DNA of 64,000 bases from Bradyrhizobium sp. RD5-C2 (lineage in GTDB: Bacteria; Pseudomonadota; Alphaproteobacteria; Rhizobiales; Xanthobacteraceae), in the NCBI RefSeq assembly GCF_019972155.1, contig NZ_BOVL01000005.1:248001-312000 (forward strand). Direction: 5' to 3'. A model generated the notes under the pieces. That model did no database searches, had not been told where the DNA came from, and saw nothing but the letters and a program-made list of their open reading frames with translations. Below, piece after piece: positions 55,186 through 64,000 of the stretch (positions within the stretch are counted from its first letter, which is position 1; each line of letters starts with the position of its first letter). Position numbers and translations under genes: made by a program.

Positions 55186-55521
55186 AGATTTGCAGATTAC
55201 CCCACGGTGCATCGAGCAAATCATTCAACTTGTGAGACGAACTGCGCGCTATTTGGACGGCCTGCTGAGTGACGTTGTCAAATATGTGTCTATCATTTTT
55301 GATATGACGACTCGGGGCACATTGATGGGGCAGTCGAGCGAGCGCTGGGTGGCAAGATCGCGCTCGTTGAGTTCGACACATCGTTGGCCAGGACAGGAAG
55401 GCAGCCGTGCGTTGCGCTGTCTTCATTTCGTCACATGCGGTCCCAAAGGACGCGCGTGTCGGCACAGTCCGCGCCAAGGCACCCCCGACGTCTGGACAAG
55501 ATGTCACGAAGGGGGCGCACC
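55186..55521 (+). promoter_or_regulatory. Intergenic region upstream of the adhesin gene
   Basis: 336 bp without a credible gene. An AT-rich patch (GTCTATCATTTTTGATATGAC, about 55285-55310; 20 bases of it form ATATCA/TGATAG-like half sites) is the likeliest promoter or regulator site. The adhesin frame stays open from 55384, but this part has no signal-peptide character, and AAGGGGGCG precedes the chosen start at 55522. Confidence 0.45.
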
Positions 55522-58500
55522 ATGGTTGTCGCACGCAACTCATCCGAATCGCTGAAGCGTCAAGGCCGCACCGGCTTCGTCCGGAGCTGGGTCGCCTCGG
55601 GCGATGCGGGCAGCCGTTCGCTGCGGCGTCGGCTGTTGGCAGTGCTGCGTCAGGCGCACCGGACACTGGGTGTGAAGCGCGACCGGCTCGGGCTTGGTGC
55701 GCTCGGCGTCGGCGGGGTCACCTCCACGACGGCCGCAACGCTCGGTGCGTTCGCGATCATGGTCGCCGCTACTTCGGTTGCGAGCGCGCAGAACTACAAC
55801 GCCGGCACCGGAAGCGTCGCCTCGGGCGGCGGTGCAACGGCAGTCGGCACCAATGCGTCGGCGACGTCCTCGTCCGGGTCTGCCGTCGCGATGGGCGCCA
55901 ACGCCAAGGCCAACGCGACAGGGCAAGGCTCTCCGATCGCAATCGGCGCCGCCTCGAACGCGAGCGGCACCGCACCTGCCGGCTTTAGCTTCGAGGCGAT
56001 TGCCATCGGGACCGGCACGAACTCGACCGGACCATGGTCCACCGCCGTCGGCACCACGGCCACCGCGAGCGGGACCGGAGCGAGTGCGTTCGGCACCTCA
56101 GCGAGCGCGACGGGTAATCAGTCTACCGCGATCGGAAACGGCGCGAGCGCCAGCAACATCTATGCGATCGCGCAGGGCTACCTTGCCGCAGCATCAGGAC
56201 AATATGCGGTCGCACTCGGTCGGAACGCATCGGCCACGGGCGACGGCGGAATGGCGCTGGGTGCCGGCACGATCGCAAGCAACATCAATGCGGTCGCGCT
56301 TGGCGTCAACGCCAATGCGGCCGCAGCCGGTGCCAGCGCTTTGGGCACATTCGCTGCTGCCACCGGTGGAAATGCGACCGCTGTCGGCGTCAGCTCCTCG
56401 GCGAGCGGTAACTTTTCGTGGGCCGGAGGCTGGTCGTCCGTTGCCTCGGCGGACAGCGCGACTGCTTTGGGCAAGCAGGCGGTCGCGTCGGGGATCAACT
56501 CATTCGCCGGAGGCAGCTCCAGCAAAGCAGGTGCAGATTTTGCCGTGGCTGTGGGCAACCAGGCGCAGGCGCTCAGCACCGGCGGCTCGGTCGCGATTGG
56601 ATCGGGCGCAATCGTTAGCAGCACGGCGACCGGTGGCATCGCGCTCGGCAACAATGCGGCATCCGCCGGCACCAATTCGAACGCGACCGGCGTTGGGGCC
56701 AGTGCCGCCGGCACGAGTTCGCTGGCGATCGGCACTGCCGCAAATGCGAGCGCCGCTGCCAGCACTGCGGTTGGCAACACAGCCGTTGCCAGCGGCCAAA
56801 ACTCTTCCTCATTCGGATCTGCAGCGAGCGCGGCAGGAGACAACTCTCTCGCGGCCGGCGTCAGCGCCAGCGCCAGCGGAGTAGCCAGTACCGCGCTCGG
56901 CATCGGCGCCAAGGCGTCGGCTACAAGCGCCATCGCTATCGGTAACAATGCCGCGGCCAGTTCCGCCAACGCGGTGGCCTTGGGCACCAACTCGGTGGCA
57001 ACCGGCGGTCAGGCCGTCTCGATCGGCGCGAACAACACCGCCTTTGGCAACGGCGCGGTGGCGATCGGCGATCCCAGCTTTGCCAGCGGTACCGGCGCCT
57101 TCACCGGCGGCGCGAACAACATCGCCAACAGCGACGGCACGGCCAGCGCTAGCGCCGCCAACCAGGCCAACGGCGCGGTCGCGATCGGCAACAACAACAA
57201 GGCGATCGGGCAGGGCTCCGTGGCGCTCGGCAACGGCTCCACCGCGGGCGCCGCCGGTCTTGCCGGCAATATCGCACTTGGCAACGGCGCCACGGCGGCG
57301 GCAAAATCCGGCGATGTCGCGCTCGGCTCCGGCAGCGTCACCGTCGCCGCGGTCGGCACGCCGAATGCGGTGATCAACGGCATCACCTATTCGGGCTTCG
57401 CCGGCACCACCCCGGGCTCGACGGTCAGCGTCGGGGCGGTCGGCGCGGAACGGACCATCACCAACGTCGCGGCCGGGCGGATCAGTACGTCGAGCACGGA
57501 CGCCATCAACGGTTCGCAGCTCTACAGCGTTGCCAATACGCTCTCGAGCCAGATCACCGCCGGCGCGATCCACGACTACAGCGTCAACAGCACGACGCCG
57601 GGAACCGACACCAACTACAACAACGCCGGAGCTACCGGCGCCAACGCGCTCGCGACCGGCGTCAGTGCAAGTGCCGCCGGCGCGAGCAGCGTTGCGGTCG
57701 GCACCGGCGCTGCGGCACGGGCATCATCCGACACGGCGCTCGGTTCGGGCGCGCTTGCCGCGTCGCTCAGCAATTCGCCGCAGACCGGAGCCGTTGCCAT
57801 CGGTGCGGGGCAGGCCACGAATGATGGCGCCATCGCGATCGGCGATGGCTTCGGCGGTGGTCCGAAGGCTTCCGGGCGCGATTCGATTGCTCTCGGCACT
57901 CAGACCACCGCGTCGGGCTCCGCATCCAGCGCCGTTGGCGCCGGTGCGACGGCATCGGGCGCCAGCTCCTTTGCCGGCGGTATGTCCGCGACGGCCAGCC
58001 AGGCCAATTCGCTTGCGCTTGGCGCCAATGCCAACGCCTCGAACGCAAATGCGGTCGCGCTCGGCTCCGGCAGCGTGACGACCGCCGCGGTCGGCACCCC
58101 GAACACCGTGATCAACGGCACCACCTACAGCTTCGCCGGCACGACGCCGGGCTCGACCGTCAGCGTCGGTGCGGTGGGCGCCGAGCGCACCATCACCAAC
58201 GTCGCTGCGGGACAGCTCAACAACGGCTCGACGGATGCGGTCAACGGCTCGCAGCTGTTTGCCACCAACCAGGCGGTCGATGGCCTTGCAAGCACCGTCA
58301 ACAACATCAACACCGGCGGCGGCATCAAGTATTTCCACGCCAATTCGACGCTGGCCGATTCGTCTCCGGTCGGGACGAACTCGGTTGCGATCGGACCGGT
58401 GTCGACCGCCACCGGCGCCGGCTCGGTGTCGATCGGCAACGGCGCGACCGCCGCGAATGCCAACGATGTCGCGCTCGGCGCGGGCAGCCAGACCACGACG

Positions 58501-60939
58501 GCGGTCGGTACCCCGAATACGGTGATCAACGGTACGACCTACAGCTTCGCCGGCACGACACCGACCTCGACGGTCAGCGTCGGCACGGTCGGCAATGAGC
58601 GCACCATCACCAACGTGGCCGCGGGACGGCTCAATAACGGCTCGACGGATGCGGTCAACGGCTCCCAGCTCTGGTCCACCAACCAGGCCGTGGACGGTCT
58701 CGCGACCACCGTCAACAACATCAACAATGGCGGCGGCATCAAGTATTTCCATGCCAATTCGACGCTGGCCGATTCGTCCGCGGTGGGGACCAACTCGGTT
58801 GCGATCGGCCCGGTGTCGACCGCGACCGGCAGCGGCTCGGTGTCGATCGGCAACGGCGCGACCGCCGCGAATGCCAACGACATCGCGCTCGGCTCGGGCA
58901 GCCAGACCACCACGGCGGTCGGCACGTCAGGCATCACCATCGGCACCACCGCCTACAGCTTCGCCGGCACGACGCCGCTCTCGACCGTCAGCGTCGGTGC
59001 CGTTGGTGCCGAGCGCACCATCACCAATGTCGCGGCGGGACGGATCAGCAACGGCTCGACCGATGCGATCAACGGCTCGCAGCTGTTTGCCGCCACCTCG
59101 GCGATCGACAGCCTGTCGACCATCGTCAGCAACGGCCTGACGCATTATTATGGCGTCAACGACGGCGGCATCCAGAAGGCGAACTACACCAACAACGGAG
59201 CGACCGGCGTCAACTCGATGGCTGCCGGCGTCGCCGCGTCGGCGACGGCCGCGAATGCTACGGCGCTGGGCTTCAACACCCAGGCCACGGTCACCGATGG
59301 CGTCGCGATCGGCTCGGGCTCGATCTCCAACCGCGCGCTCGCGCCGGCGTCCGGCATCATCGGCGGCACCATCATCCCCTACAACACCACCGATCTCGCG
59401 CTGCTCGGCGCGGTGTCGGTCGGCAACGCGACGAGCTATCGCCAGATCACCAATGTGGCCGACGGCACCCAGTCGAGCGACGCCGTCACTGTGCGGCAGC
59501 TGACCGGCGCGCTGTCGTCGTTCGCGACCACGACGACAAAATACTTCCACGCCAACTCGACGCTCGCCGACTCGCTCGCGGTCGGCAACAATTCGGTCGC
59601 GGTCGGACCGCAGACCGTGGTCAATGGCGACAACGGCATCGGCATGGGCTTTGGCGCGACCGTGCAGCAGACCGCACCCGGCGGCATCGCGATCGGCCAA
59701 AATTCAGTATCGAACTTTGCCGACTCGATCGCGTTCGGAACCAATGCGGTGGCCAGCGGCATCCAGTCGGTGTCGATCGGCGCCGGATCCCAGACCACCA
59801 ACCCGACCAGCGTTGCGCTCGGTCCGAATGCCAAGGCGACGGCACAGGCCGGCGACGTCGCACTCGGTGCCAATTCGACCACCTCGACGGTGGTCAAAAC
59901 CGCCAGCACCACGATCGGCGGCACCACATACGCCTTCGCCGGCACGGCGCCGGCATCGACCGTCAGCGTCGGCAGCGTCGGGGCGGAACGCACCGTCACC
60001 AACGTCGCCGCGGGCCAGATCAGCTCGACCTCGACGGACGCGATCAACGGCTCGCAGCTCTGGGCCACCAACACCTCGCTCGACGCTCTCTATACGACGG
60101 TCAACAACATCTCGACCGGCAGTGGCGGCATCAAGTATTTCCACGCCAACTCCACCGCGGCGGATTCGTCCGCCACCGGCGCGGAGAGCGTCGCGATCGG
60201 CCCGCAGTCGGTCGCAAGTGGCGCGAACGCAGTGTCGATGGGCAACGGCTCGGCCGCATCGGGCGCCAATTCGGTCGCGATCGGCGCCGGCGCCAAGGCG
60301 ACTTCGGCCAACTCGCTGGCGCTCGGCGCGAACTCGACCACCACGGCCAATCTGAGCGATGCGGCCTATACGCCCGTCGTCGGCAAGAGCGTCGCGGGGG
60401 TTGCGACCGGCGAAGTGTCGGTCGGCTCGTCCGGGGCCGAACGCCGCGTCACCAATGTTGCCGCCGGATCGGCCGCGACCGATGCGGTCAATGTCAGCCA
60501 GCTGCAGGCGGTTTCCAGCGGCTCGATCCGCTACGACACCGATGCCTCAGGGAACACCACCAACAAGGTGACGCTGAACAGCGGCAGCAGCGGGCCGGTC
60601 ACCATCAGCAACGTGGCGGCGGGCGTCGCTGGCACCGATGCGGTCAACGTCAACCAGCTCAACAGCGCATTTCAGCAGCTCAATGGTCAGATCGGCGAGG
60701 TGCGGCAGGACGCCTGGCGTGCCGCCGCGATCGGCATGGCCGCGGCATCGCTGCGCTATGACGACCGGCCCGGCAAGATCAGCGCATCGGCCGGCGGCGG
60801 CGTCTGGCGCAGCCAGGGCGCGCTCGCCTTCGGCATCGGTTACACCAGCGAGAACAGCCGGCTGCGCAGCAATTTGGCGGCGACCACCGCCGGCAGCGAC
60901 TGGGGCGTCAGCGCCGGCGTGAGCCTGACGCTCAATTGA
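55522..60939 (+). CDS. Trimeric autotransporter adhesin (YadA-like, type Vc secretion)
   Basis: An 1805-residue surface adhesin. The N-terminus is an extended signal peptide of ~89 residues with a basic region and a hydrophobic core ending FAIMVAATSVASA, before QNYNAG. Residues ~90-650 are YadA-head repeats, about 14 residues each, of the type A-x-A-x-G-x-x-S-x-A (for example SATGNQSTAIGNGASAS). Further on come stalk/neck modules with TVSVGAVGAERTITNVAAG and STDAVNGSQL, three of them near-identical 414-bp tandem copies. The last ~75 residues (QLNGQIGEVRQDAWRAAAIGMAAASL ... GVSAGVSLTLN) form the coiled coil and four-strand YadA anchor. It would trimerise and mediate attachment to surfaces or hosts. 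Binding target unknown. Confidence 0.95.
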   Translation: MVVARNSSESLKRQGRTGFVRSWVASGDAGSRSLRRRLLAVLRQAHRTLGVKRDRLGLGALGVGGVTSTTAATLGAFAIMVAATSVASAQNYNAGTGSVASGGGATAVGTNASATSSSGSAVAMGANAKANATGQGSPIAIGAASNASGTAPAGFSFEAIAIGTGTNSTGPWSTAVGTTATASGTGASAFGTSASATGNQSTAIGNGASASNIYAIAQGYLAAASGQYAVALGRNASATGDGGMALGAGTIASNINAVALGVNANAAAAGASALGTFAAATGGNATAVGVSSSASGNFSWAGGWSSVASADSATALGKQAVASGINSFAGGSSSKAGADFAVAVGNQAQALSTGGSVAIGSGAIVSSTATGGIALGNNAASAGTNSNATGVGASAAGTSSLAIGTAANASAAASTAVGNTAVASGQNSSSFGSAASAAGDNSLAAGVSASASGVASTALGIGAKASATSAIAIGNNAAASSANAVALGTNSVATGGQAVSIGANNTAFGNGAVAIGDPSFASGTGAFTGGANNIANSDGTASASAANQANGAVAIGNNNKAIGQGSVALGNGSTAGAAGLAGNIALGNGATAAAKSGDVALGSGSVTVAAVGTPNAVINGITYSGFAGTTPGSTVSVGAVGAERTITNVAAGRISTSSTDAINGSQLYSVANTLSSQITAGAIHDYSVNSTTPGTDTNYNNAGATGANALATGVSASAAGASSVAVGTGAAARASSDTALGSGALAASLSNSPQTGAVAIGAGQATNDGAIAIGDGFGGGPKASGRDSIALGTQTTASGSASSAVGAGATASGASSFAGGMSATASQANSLALGANANASNANAVALGSGSVTTAAVGTPNTVINGTTYSFAGTTPGSTVSVGAVGAERTITNVAAGQLNNGSTDAVNGSQLFATNQAVDGLASTVNNINTGGGIKYFHANSTLADSSPVGTNSVAIGPVSTATGAGSVSIGNGATAANANDVALGAGSQTTTAVGTPNTVINGTTYSFAGTTPTSTVSVGTVGNERTITNVAAGRLNNGSTDAVNGSQLWSTNQAVDGLATTVNNINNGGGIKYFHANSTLADSSAVGTNSVAIGPVSTATGSGSVSIGNGATAANANDIALGSGSQTTTAVGTSGITIGTTAYSFAGTTPLSTVSVGAVGAERTITNVAAGRISNGSTDAINGSQLFAATSAIDSLSTIVSNGLTHYYGVNDGGIQKANYTNNGATGVNSMAAGVAASATAANATALGFNTQATVTDGVAIGSGSISNRALAPASGIIGGTIIPYNTTDLALLGAVSVGNATSYRQITNVADGTQSSDAVTVRQLTGALSSFATTTTKYFHANSTLADSLAVGNNSVAVGPQTVVNGDNGIGMGFGATVQQTAPGGIAIGQNSVSNFADSIAFGTNAVASGIQSVSIGAGSQTTNPTSVALGPNAKATAQAGDVALGANSTTSTVVKTASTTIGGTTYAFAGTAPASTVSVGSVGAERTVTNVAAGQISSTSTDAINGSQLWATNTSLDALYTTVNNISTGSGGIKYFHANSTAADSSATGAESVAIGPQSVASGANAVSMGNGSAASGANSVAIGAGAKATSANSLALGANSTTTANLSDAAYTPVVGKSVAGVATGEVSVGSSGAERRVTNVAAGSAATDAVNVSQLQAVSSGSIRYDTDASGNTTNKVTLNSGSSGPVTISNVAAGVAGTDAVNVNQLNSAFQQLNGQIGEVRQDAWRAAAIGMAAASLRYDDRPGKISASAGGGVWRSQGALAFGIGYTSENSRLRSNLAATTAGSDWGVSAGVSLTLN
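58042..59097 (+). repeat. 414-bp tandem modules inside the adhesin gene
   Basis: The word TACAGCTTCGCCGGCACGAC recurs with TTCGCC at 58132, 58546 and 58960, exactly 414 bp (138 codons) apart. Copies 1 and 2 also share GGCATCAAGTATTTCCA at 58321 and 58735 and long runs of the following head segment. Copy 3 is shorter and diverges after GGCTCGCAGCTGTTTGCC. The three modules encode a YadA-head plus neck block. Confidence 0.85.
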
Positions 60940-61514
60940 CCCGTACGGCGACGAGGCGGCTGGCGTGTCTGGCTTTGGCGATCTGGCTCTGCGCGGTGGT
61001 GAACGCGGCCGCGCAGGGCGTGCTGCCATCCGCCTACACCGTGAAGCCGTCGGACGTCGCGGTGCCGGAAGGCGAGACGCTCGGCGAGTTCAGGCGGATG
61101 ATCCAGCCGTTCAAGAACTGGACCTTGATTTGCGACGAGAGCCTGAAATCGAAGCGCCGCGTCTGCAACGTCACGCAGTCGATCGTCAACGCGCAGGGCG
61201 CGGTCGCCTTCAACTGGTCGCTGATTGCGACCGCCGACGGCAAGCCGCTGATGGCGATGCGGATTCCCACAGCCGCCGGCGTCGGCGCCCAGATCGAGCT
61301 TGCGATGGGCAATAGTCCGGACCGCATCGTCGCGCAGACCGATCGCTGCGACGCCAATTTCTGCTTTGCCACGATCGCGATCGGCAATGTGCTGAGGCGG
61401 CATATCCGCGCGGCGACGCCGTGCCTGGTGTCCTATCCGCTTCCGCAAGCAGGGCCGATCGTGCTGGAAGCGCCGCTCGACGGACTGTCCGGCGTGCTGG
61501 CGAAGCTGAAATGA
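60936..61514 (+). CDS. Exported protein of the invasion-associated locus B (IalB) type
   Basis: A 192-residue protein. TTG at 60936 overlaps the adhesin stop codon by four bases, implying coupling. Residues 1-27 are a signal peptide (MTRTATRRLACLALAIWLCAVVNAAAQ). The mature part has the IalB pattern F-K-N-W-T-L-I-C-D ... R-V-C-N-V-T-Q and three further cysteines (TDRCDANFCFATIAIG, ATPCLVSYPL), suggesting disulphides. IalB relatives occur in Bartonella and many rhizobia. It probably helps the adhesin's periplasmic passage or surface display, but this is inferred from position. Confidence 0.8.
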   Translation: MTRTATRRLACLALAIWLCAVVNAAAQGVLPSAYTVKPSDVAVPEGETLGEFRRMIQPFKNWTLICDESLKSKRRVCNVTQSIVNAQGAVAFNWSLIATADGKPLMAMRIPTAAGVGAQIELAMGNSPDRIVAQTDRCDANFCFATIAIGNVLRRHIRAATPCLVSYPLPQAGPIVLEAPLDGLSGVLAKLK

Positions 61515-61593
61515 AGCGAGGTCGGACATGCGGATCTGGAATTCCGGCGTCCAACTCGAAACTGAAGTGCGAAGTGAAAAGGACGGATTGTCG

Positions 61594-62271
61594 ATGCGGC
61601 GCACCCTTGGATTGATCTTTGTTGCGGTCGTCGTGGCCGCGCTCGGTGCTGCCGGCGTCGTGGTCTACGCGCAGCAAACGCAACCTGTACCCTTGCAGCC
61701 GGCCGTACCCGCGCCGGCCAAGAAGCCTGCCGCTGCTGCGAAGCCGCAGCCGCACAAACAGCGTCCGCAGGAGGCGCAGACGCCACCGGCTGCCGCGGCG
61801 TCCGTTCCGCCGCAGCAGGCCGGGCAGCAATCGACCGTGTTCGACGAGCATGCGCGGCAGGGCAACGTCGTGACCTGCGCCAATCTGTTCGGGTTGCTCG
61901 GCCGCGGTCTCGCGACCAACTCCAACTACACCGCGCAGTCGCAGTGGGATTCCAAGGCCGGCAATTCGCATTCGGTGCAGTCGTTGGTTGCGCTCGCGCC
62001 ACTCCAGGCGCCCCAGGGCAGCGCTGCCCAACGCGCCGCCGGCATCGTGTTTGCCGCGCCGGTCGGGTCGTCCTGCGAAGGCAATCTGGTGCGGGTAACG
62101 CCGAGCCCGGAAAGCTGCCCGACAGTTGCTGCCGAGCTCGCCAAGCTCAACGGGCAGAACGGCACGCTCGGTGACCTCGCGACGATCGCGTTGCCGAACG
62201 GCGCGCAGGTGGTGCTGATTCCGTTCGGCAACGCCTGCGTCGCGGTGACCGCGCTGCGGGTCGCTGGATAA
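61594..62271 (+). CDS. Exported membrane-anchored protein with Pro/Ala/Lys-rich linker
   Basis: A 225-residue protein. Residues ~5-27 are one hydrophobic segment (LGLIFVAVVVAALGAAGVVVYA), either a signal anchor or a signal peptide. Residues ~30-85 are a Pro/Ala/Lys/Gln linker. Residues ~95-225 form a folded domain with four cysteines (VVTCANLFGLLGRGL, GSSCEGNLVRVTPSPESCPTV, GNACVAVTALRV). The ATG at 61594 is chosen; a longer frame starts at 61528. It lies 79 bp after the IalB-like gene, same strand. No family recognised; a partner of the adhesin is plausible. Confidence 0.75.
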   Translation: MRRTLGLIFVAVVVAALGAAGVVVYAQQTQPVPLQPAVPAPAKKPAAAAKPQPHKQRPQEAQTPPAAAASVPPQQAGQQSTVFDEHARQGNVVTCANLFGLLGRGLATNSNYTAQSQWDSKAGNSHSVQSLVALAPLQAPQGSAAQRAAGIVFAAPVGSSCEGNLVRVTPSPESCPTVAAELAKLNGQNGTLGDLATIALPNGAQVVLIPFGNACVAVTALRVAG

Positions 62272-62534
62272 TGCGGCCCGCTCGGCGCGCGCTGCGCCGG
62301 GCGCCTTCCGCCTCGCATCCACATCTCCTCCGCAAGGCGCCTAGCAATCGCGGCGCCGATCCCCCTGCGCGCCACCGCATATGATGGCGGCAAGCGGTCT
62401 CTCGCGTGCGCGATCCGCCGAACCTGCCCGCTAACATCTTGGCGATCAGCCATCAAAGGGCTGGATTTTCGGCGCCGGATAGTCAATTCTGATTTGGAAC
62501 TTACCATCCGTGCCATACGCGGAGGAGATGTCCC

Positions 62535-63407
62535 ATGGAGGAAGCGCGTCCGGAGCGGTTTGTCCGCAAGGTCGGCGGTGAGCTTGTATCGTCCGTCATC
62601 GCGCGATCGGAGCCGATCAGGGTCGAGCTGCTCAGCCGAACCTCGCGGCCCCGCATGAACTGGCATTTCCGCCAGCCCGAACTGACGTTGTTCTGGTTCC
62701 GCAACGGCTGCTCGCGGTTGCAGGCCACGATCAACGGCCGTCCGGTCGAATATGAGTTCTCCAGCGCAGCCAACCTCGCGCTGTTTCCGGCCGGTACCGA
62801 GATCGAGGGCGAGTGGTCGGTCGGGCCGGCGTTCGACTATGTGGTCGTGTTTGTCGACCCGAAATTCGTGCAGAGCCGTCTCAACGGCTTGATCGAAACG
62901 CCGGCGATTGCGTTCGGCCATGACCAGCTCTGTCGTGGTCTCTCCGAACTTTGTCAGGAAGCAACCACACCGGACAATCTGTTCGATCTGTTCGCCGAAG
63001 GCTGGGCCAGCCAGGCGCTGGCGCATATGGCGCGGCTGTCGCGCGGCGCGGAACCGGCGAAGGCGTTGAGCCGTGGCGGACTGCCGGCGCTCAAGCTGCG
63101 GAGGATCGAGGAATTCGTCAGGGCCAATCTTGGCGAGACGATCTCGTTGTCGGCACTGTCGGATGTTGCCGGCCTGAGCAAGCGGCATTTCCTGCGCGCG
63201 TTCCAGGAGAGCATGGGCACCAGCCCGCATCGCTATGTGCTCGGCCTGCGCATCGAAACCGCCAAGCGTCGTCTCAGCGACACCGATGAGAGCATGACCA
63301 GCATCGCGCTGGCATCGGGGTTCAGCCACGCCCAGCATTTCTCGTCGACGTTCAGGCAGGTCACGGGTGTCAGTCCGTCGATGTTCCGGCAGCAGGGCCG
63401 GGCGTGA
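62535..63407 (+). CDS. AraC-family transcriptional regulator
   Basis: A 290-residue regulator. Residues ~30-165 are a sensing domain (RPRMNWHFRQPELTLFWFRNGC, VEYEFSSAANLALFPAGTEIEGEWSVG). Residues ~190-288 are the AraC DNA-binding domain (RIEEFVRANLGETISLSALSDVAGLSKRHFLRAFQESMGTSPHRYVLGLRIETAKRRLSDT; IALASGFSHAQHFSSTFRQVTGVSPSMFR). GGAGGAG sits upstream of the ATG at 62535. It may control the CoA-transferase gene 120 bp downstream or the adhesin group upstream. Confidence 0.9.
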   Translation: MEEARPERFVRKVGGELVSSVIARSEPIRVELLSRTSRPRMNWHFRQPELTLFWFRNGCSRLQATINGRPVEYEFSSAANLALFPAGTEIEGEWSVGPAFDYVVVFVDPKFVQSRLNGLIETPAIAFGHDQLCRGLSELCQEATTPDNLFDLFAEGWASQALAHMARLSRGAEPAKALSRGGLPALKLRRIEEFVRANLGETISLSALSDVAGLSKRHFLRAFQESMGTSPHRYVLGLRIETAKRRLSDTDESMTSIALASGFSHAQHFSSTFRQVTGVSPSMFRQQGRA

Positions 63408-63527
63408 CTTTCGGCGCTTTTTTGCAAGTCGAGGCGCTTTCCCGCAAGCACCAGTGGACGGTCCATCGTATGCCGAGGTTGCGCTCAGGGTTTGGTCGCA
63501 TCCGCGCATTGGATAAGGAAGCAAAGC

Positions 63528-64000
63528 ATGCCAGGGCCGTTGGCGGGAGTTCGCGTACTTGATCTGACCGGTGTCGTTTCGGGTCCGTTCGCGACGATGT
63601 TTCTGGCCGATCAGGGCGCCGATGTTCTGAAGGTTGAGCCGATCGGCGGCGACATCACCCGCCGCAGCCGGGCCAATGTCGACAAGACCGGCGAGTTCTC
63701 GGCGCTGTTCATCTCGTCGAACCGCGGCAAGCGTTCGCTCTCGATCGACATGAAGACCGATGCCGGCCGGGATGTCCTGGCCAAGCTGGTCATGCAGTCC
63801 GACGTGCTGGTGCAGAATTTCCGGCCCGGCACGATGGAGCGTCTCGGGCTCGGTCCGGACGAGGTGCGCAAGAAGAATCCGCGGCTGATCTATGTCTCGA
63901 TCAGCGGCGTCGGCGAAGACGGGCCTTACGCCAAGAAGCGCGTCTATGACCCCATCGTGCAGGCTCTGTCGGGGTTCTGCGATATCCAGGCGCAGCCGGT
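63528..64000 (+). CDS. Class III CoA-transferase (CaiB/BaiF family), C-terminus cut by window edge
   Basis: About 157 residues are visible. The start is MPGPLAGVRVLDLTGVVSGP, typical of the family. Other marks are FLADQGADVLKVEPIGGD, NRGKRSLSIDMKTDAGRDVL (the conserved N-R-x-K-x-S-x-x-x-D), ADVLVQNFRPG-like QSDVLVQNFRPGTMERLG, and SISGVGEDGPYAKKRVYDPIVQALSG. Such enzymes move CoA between carboxylic acids. The catalytic aspartate, normally in a L-G-D segment further on, lies beyond the window. Substrate unknown. AAGGAAG lies upstream of the ATG. Confidence 0.9.
   Translation, partial: MPGPLAGVRVLDLTGVVSGPFATMFLADQGADVLKVEPIGGDITRRSRANVDKTGEFSALFISSNRGKRSLSIDMKTDAGRDVLAKLVMQSDVLVQNFRPGTMERLGLGPDEVRKKNPRLIYVSISGVGEDGPYAKKRVYDPIVQALSGFCDIQAQP

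Noticed and set aside
56178-58752. Several minus-strand frames of 250-340 residues inside the adhesin
   Set aside because: They arise from the periodic codon pattern of the YadA-head repeats and have no independent features.
55800-59100. Regular short repeats, considered as a possible CRISPR array
   Set aside because: The periodicity is in codons of a continuous frame (14-residue head repeats and 138-residue modules), without identical repeats separated by unique spacers.
61926-63524. 532-residue minus-strand frame over the AraC regulator
   Set aside because: The AraC DNA-binding domain on the plus strand is unmistakable, so the reverse frame is a shadow.

Overview
The window looks like chromosome of a Bradyrhizobium-type alphaproteobacterium. 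The DNA is GC-rich, and the genes match rhizobial families: homospermidine synthase, CpdR, an mmgR-type sRNA, an Hsp20 gene with a ROSE-like leader, and a Zur box of the alphaproteobacterial type. Many gaps between genes hold several families of palindromic repeats that I associate with Bradyrhizobium and its relatives. I see no phage, transposase, integrase, CRISPR array or plasmid functions.

Layout. 1-5 kb: tartrate/malate-type dehydrogenase (cut by the left edge), an ACS-family transporter, a divergent LysR regulator and a DHA2 efflux pump. 5.8-12.1 kb: a zinc locus. One Zur box sits between an unknown 100-aa gene and an operon for a His-rich membrane peptide, an AztABC/ZnuABC-type importer, a CobW-family GTPase and a WD40 protein, followed by an MgtC-like protein. 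12.2-18.1 kb: acetoacetate decarboxylase-like protein, then homospermidine synthase, RidA, small membrane proteins, a GNAT and ornithine decarboxylase behind a long structured leader. 18.2-27.8 kb: Dcp peptidase, DUF1007 plus a Ni/Co efflux protein, MAPEG, ferrochelatase, an SPFH/NfeD pair, an HxlR regulator with twin palindromic operators facing an AhpD-like gene, and KdsD. 28-38 kb: outer-membrane barrel, small exported proteins and glutamate synthase (gltD, gltB). 38-50 kb: Hsp20, hydrolase, a possible haem-thiolate peroxidase relative, adenylate cyclase-TolB-TPR, LysE and TauE transporters, LysR, GST, a Bug-type binding protein, HisN, the sRNA, HutG, CpdR and tRNA-Val(GAC). 50-54 kb: a multi-membrane protein translationally coupled to a GGDEF-EAL protein, then sparse DNA. 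54-62.3 kb: AraC regulator, a 1805-aa trimeric autotransporter adhesin and two exported proteins that look co-transcribed with it. 62.5-64 kb: AraC regulator and a class III CoA-transferase cut by the right edge.

Most of the window is ordinary core chromosome. The parts most likely to hold undescribed biology are the bidirectional Zur promoter with its unknown genes, the adhesin operon with its 414-bp tandem modules and accessory exported proteins, the membrane-protein/c-di-GMP pair, and the RNA regulators (ROSE-like leader, mmgR-type sRNA, decarboxylase leader). Gene names rest on motif recognition from the sequence alone; no database search was run.
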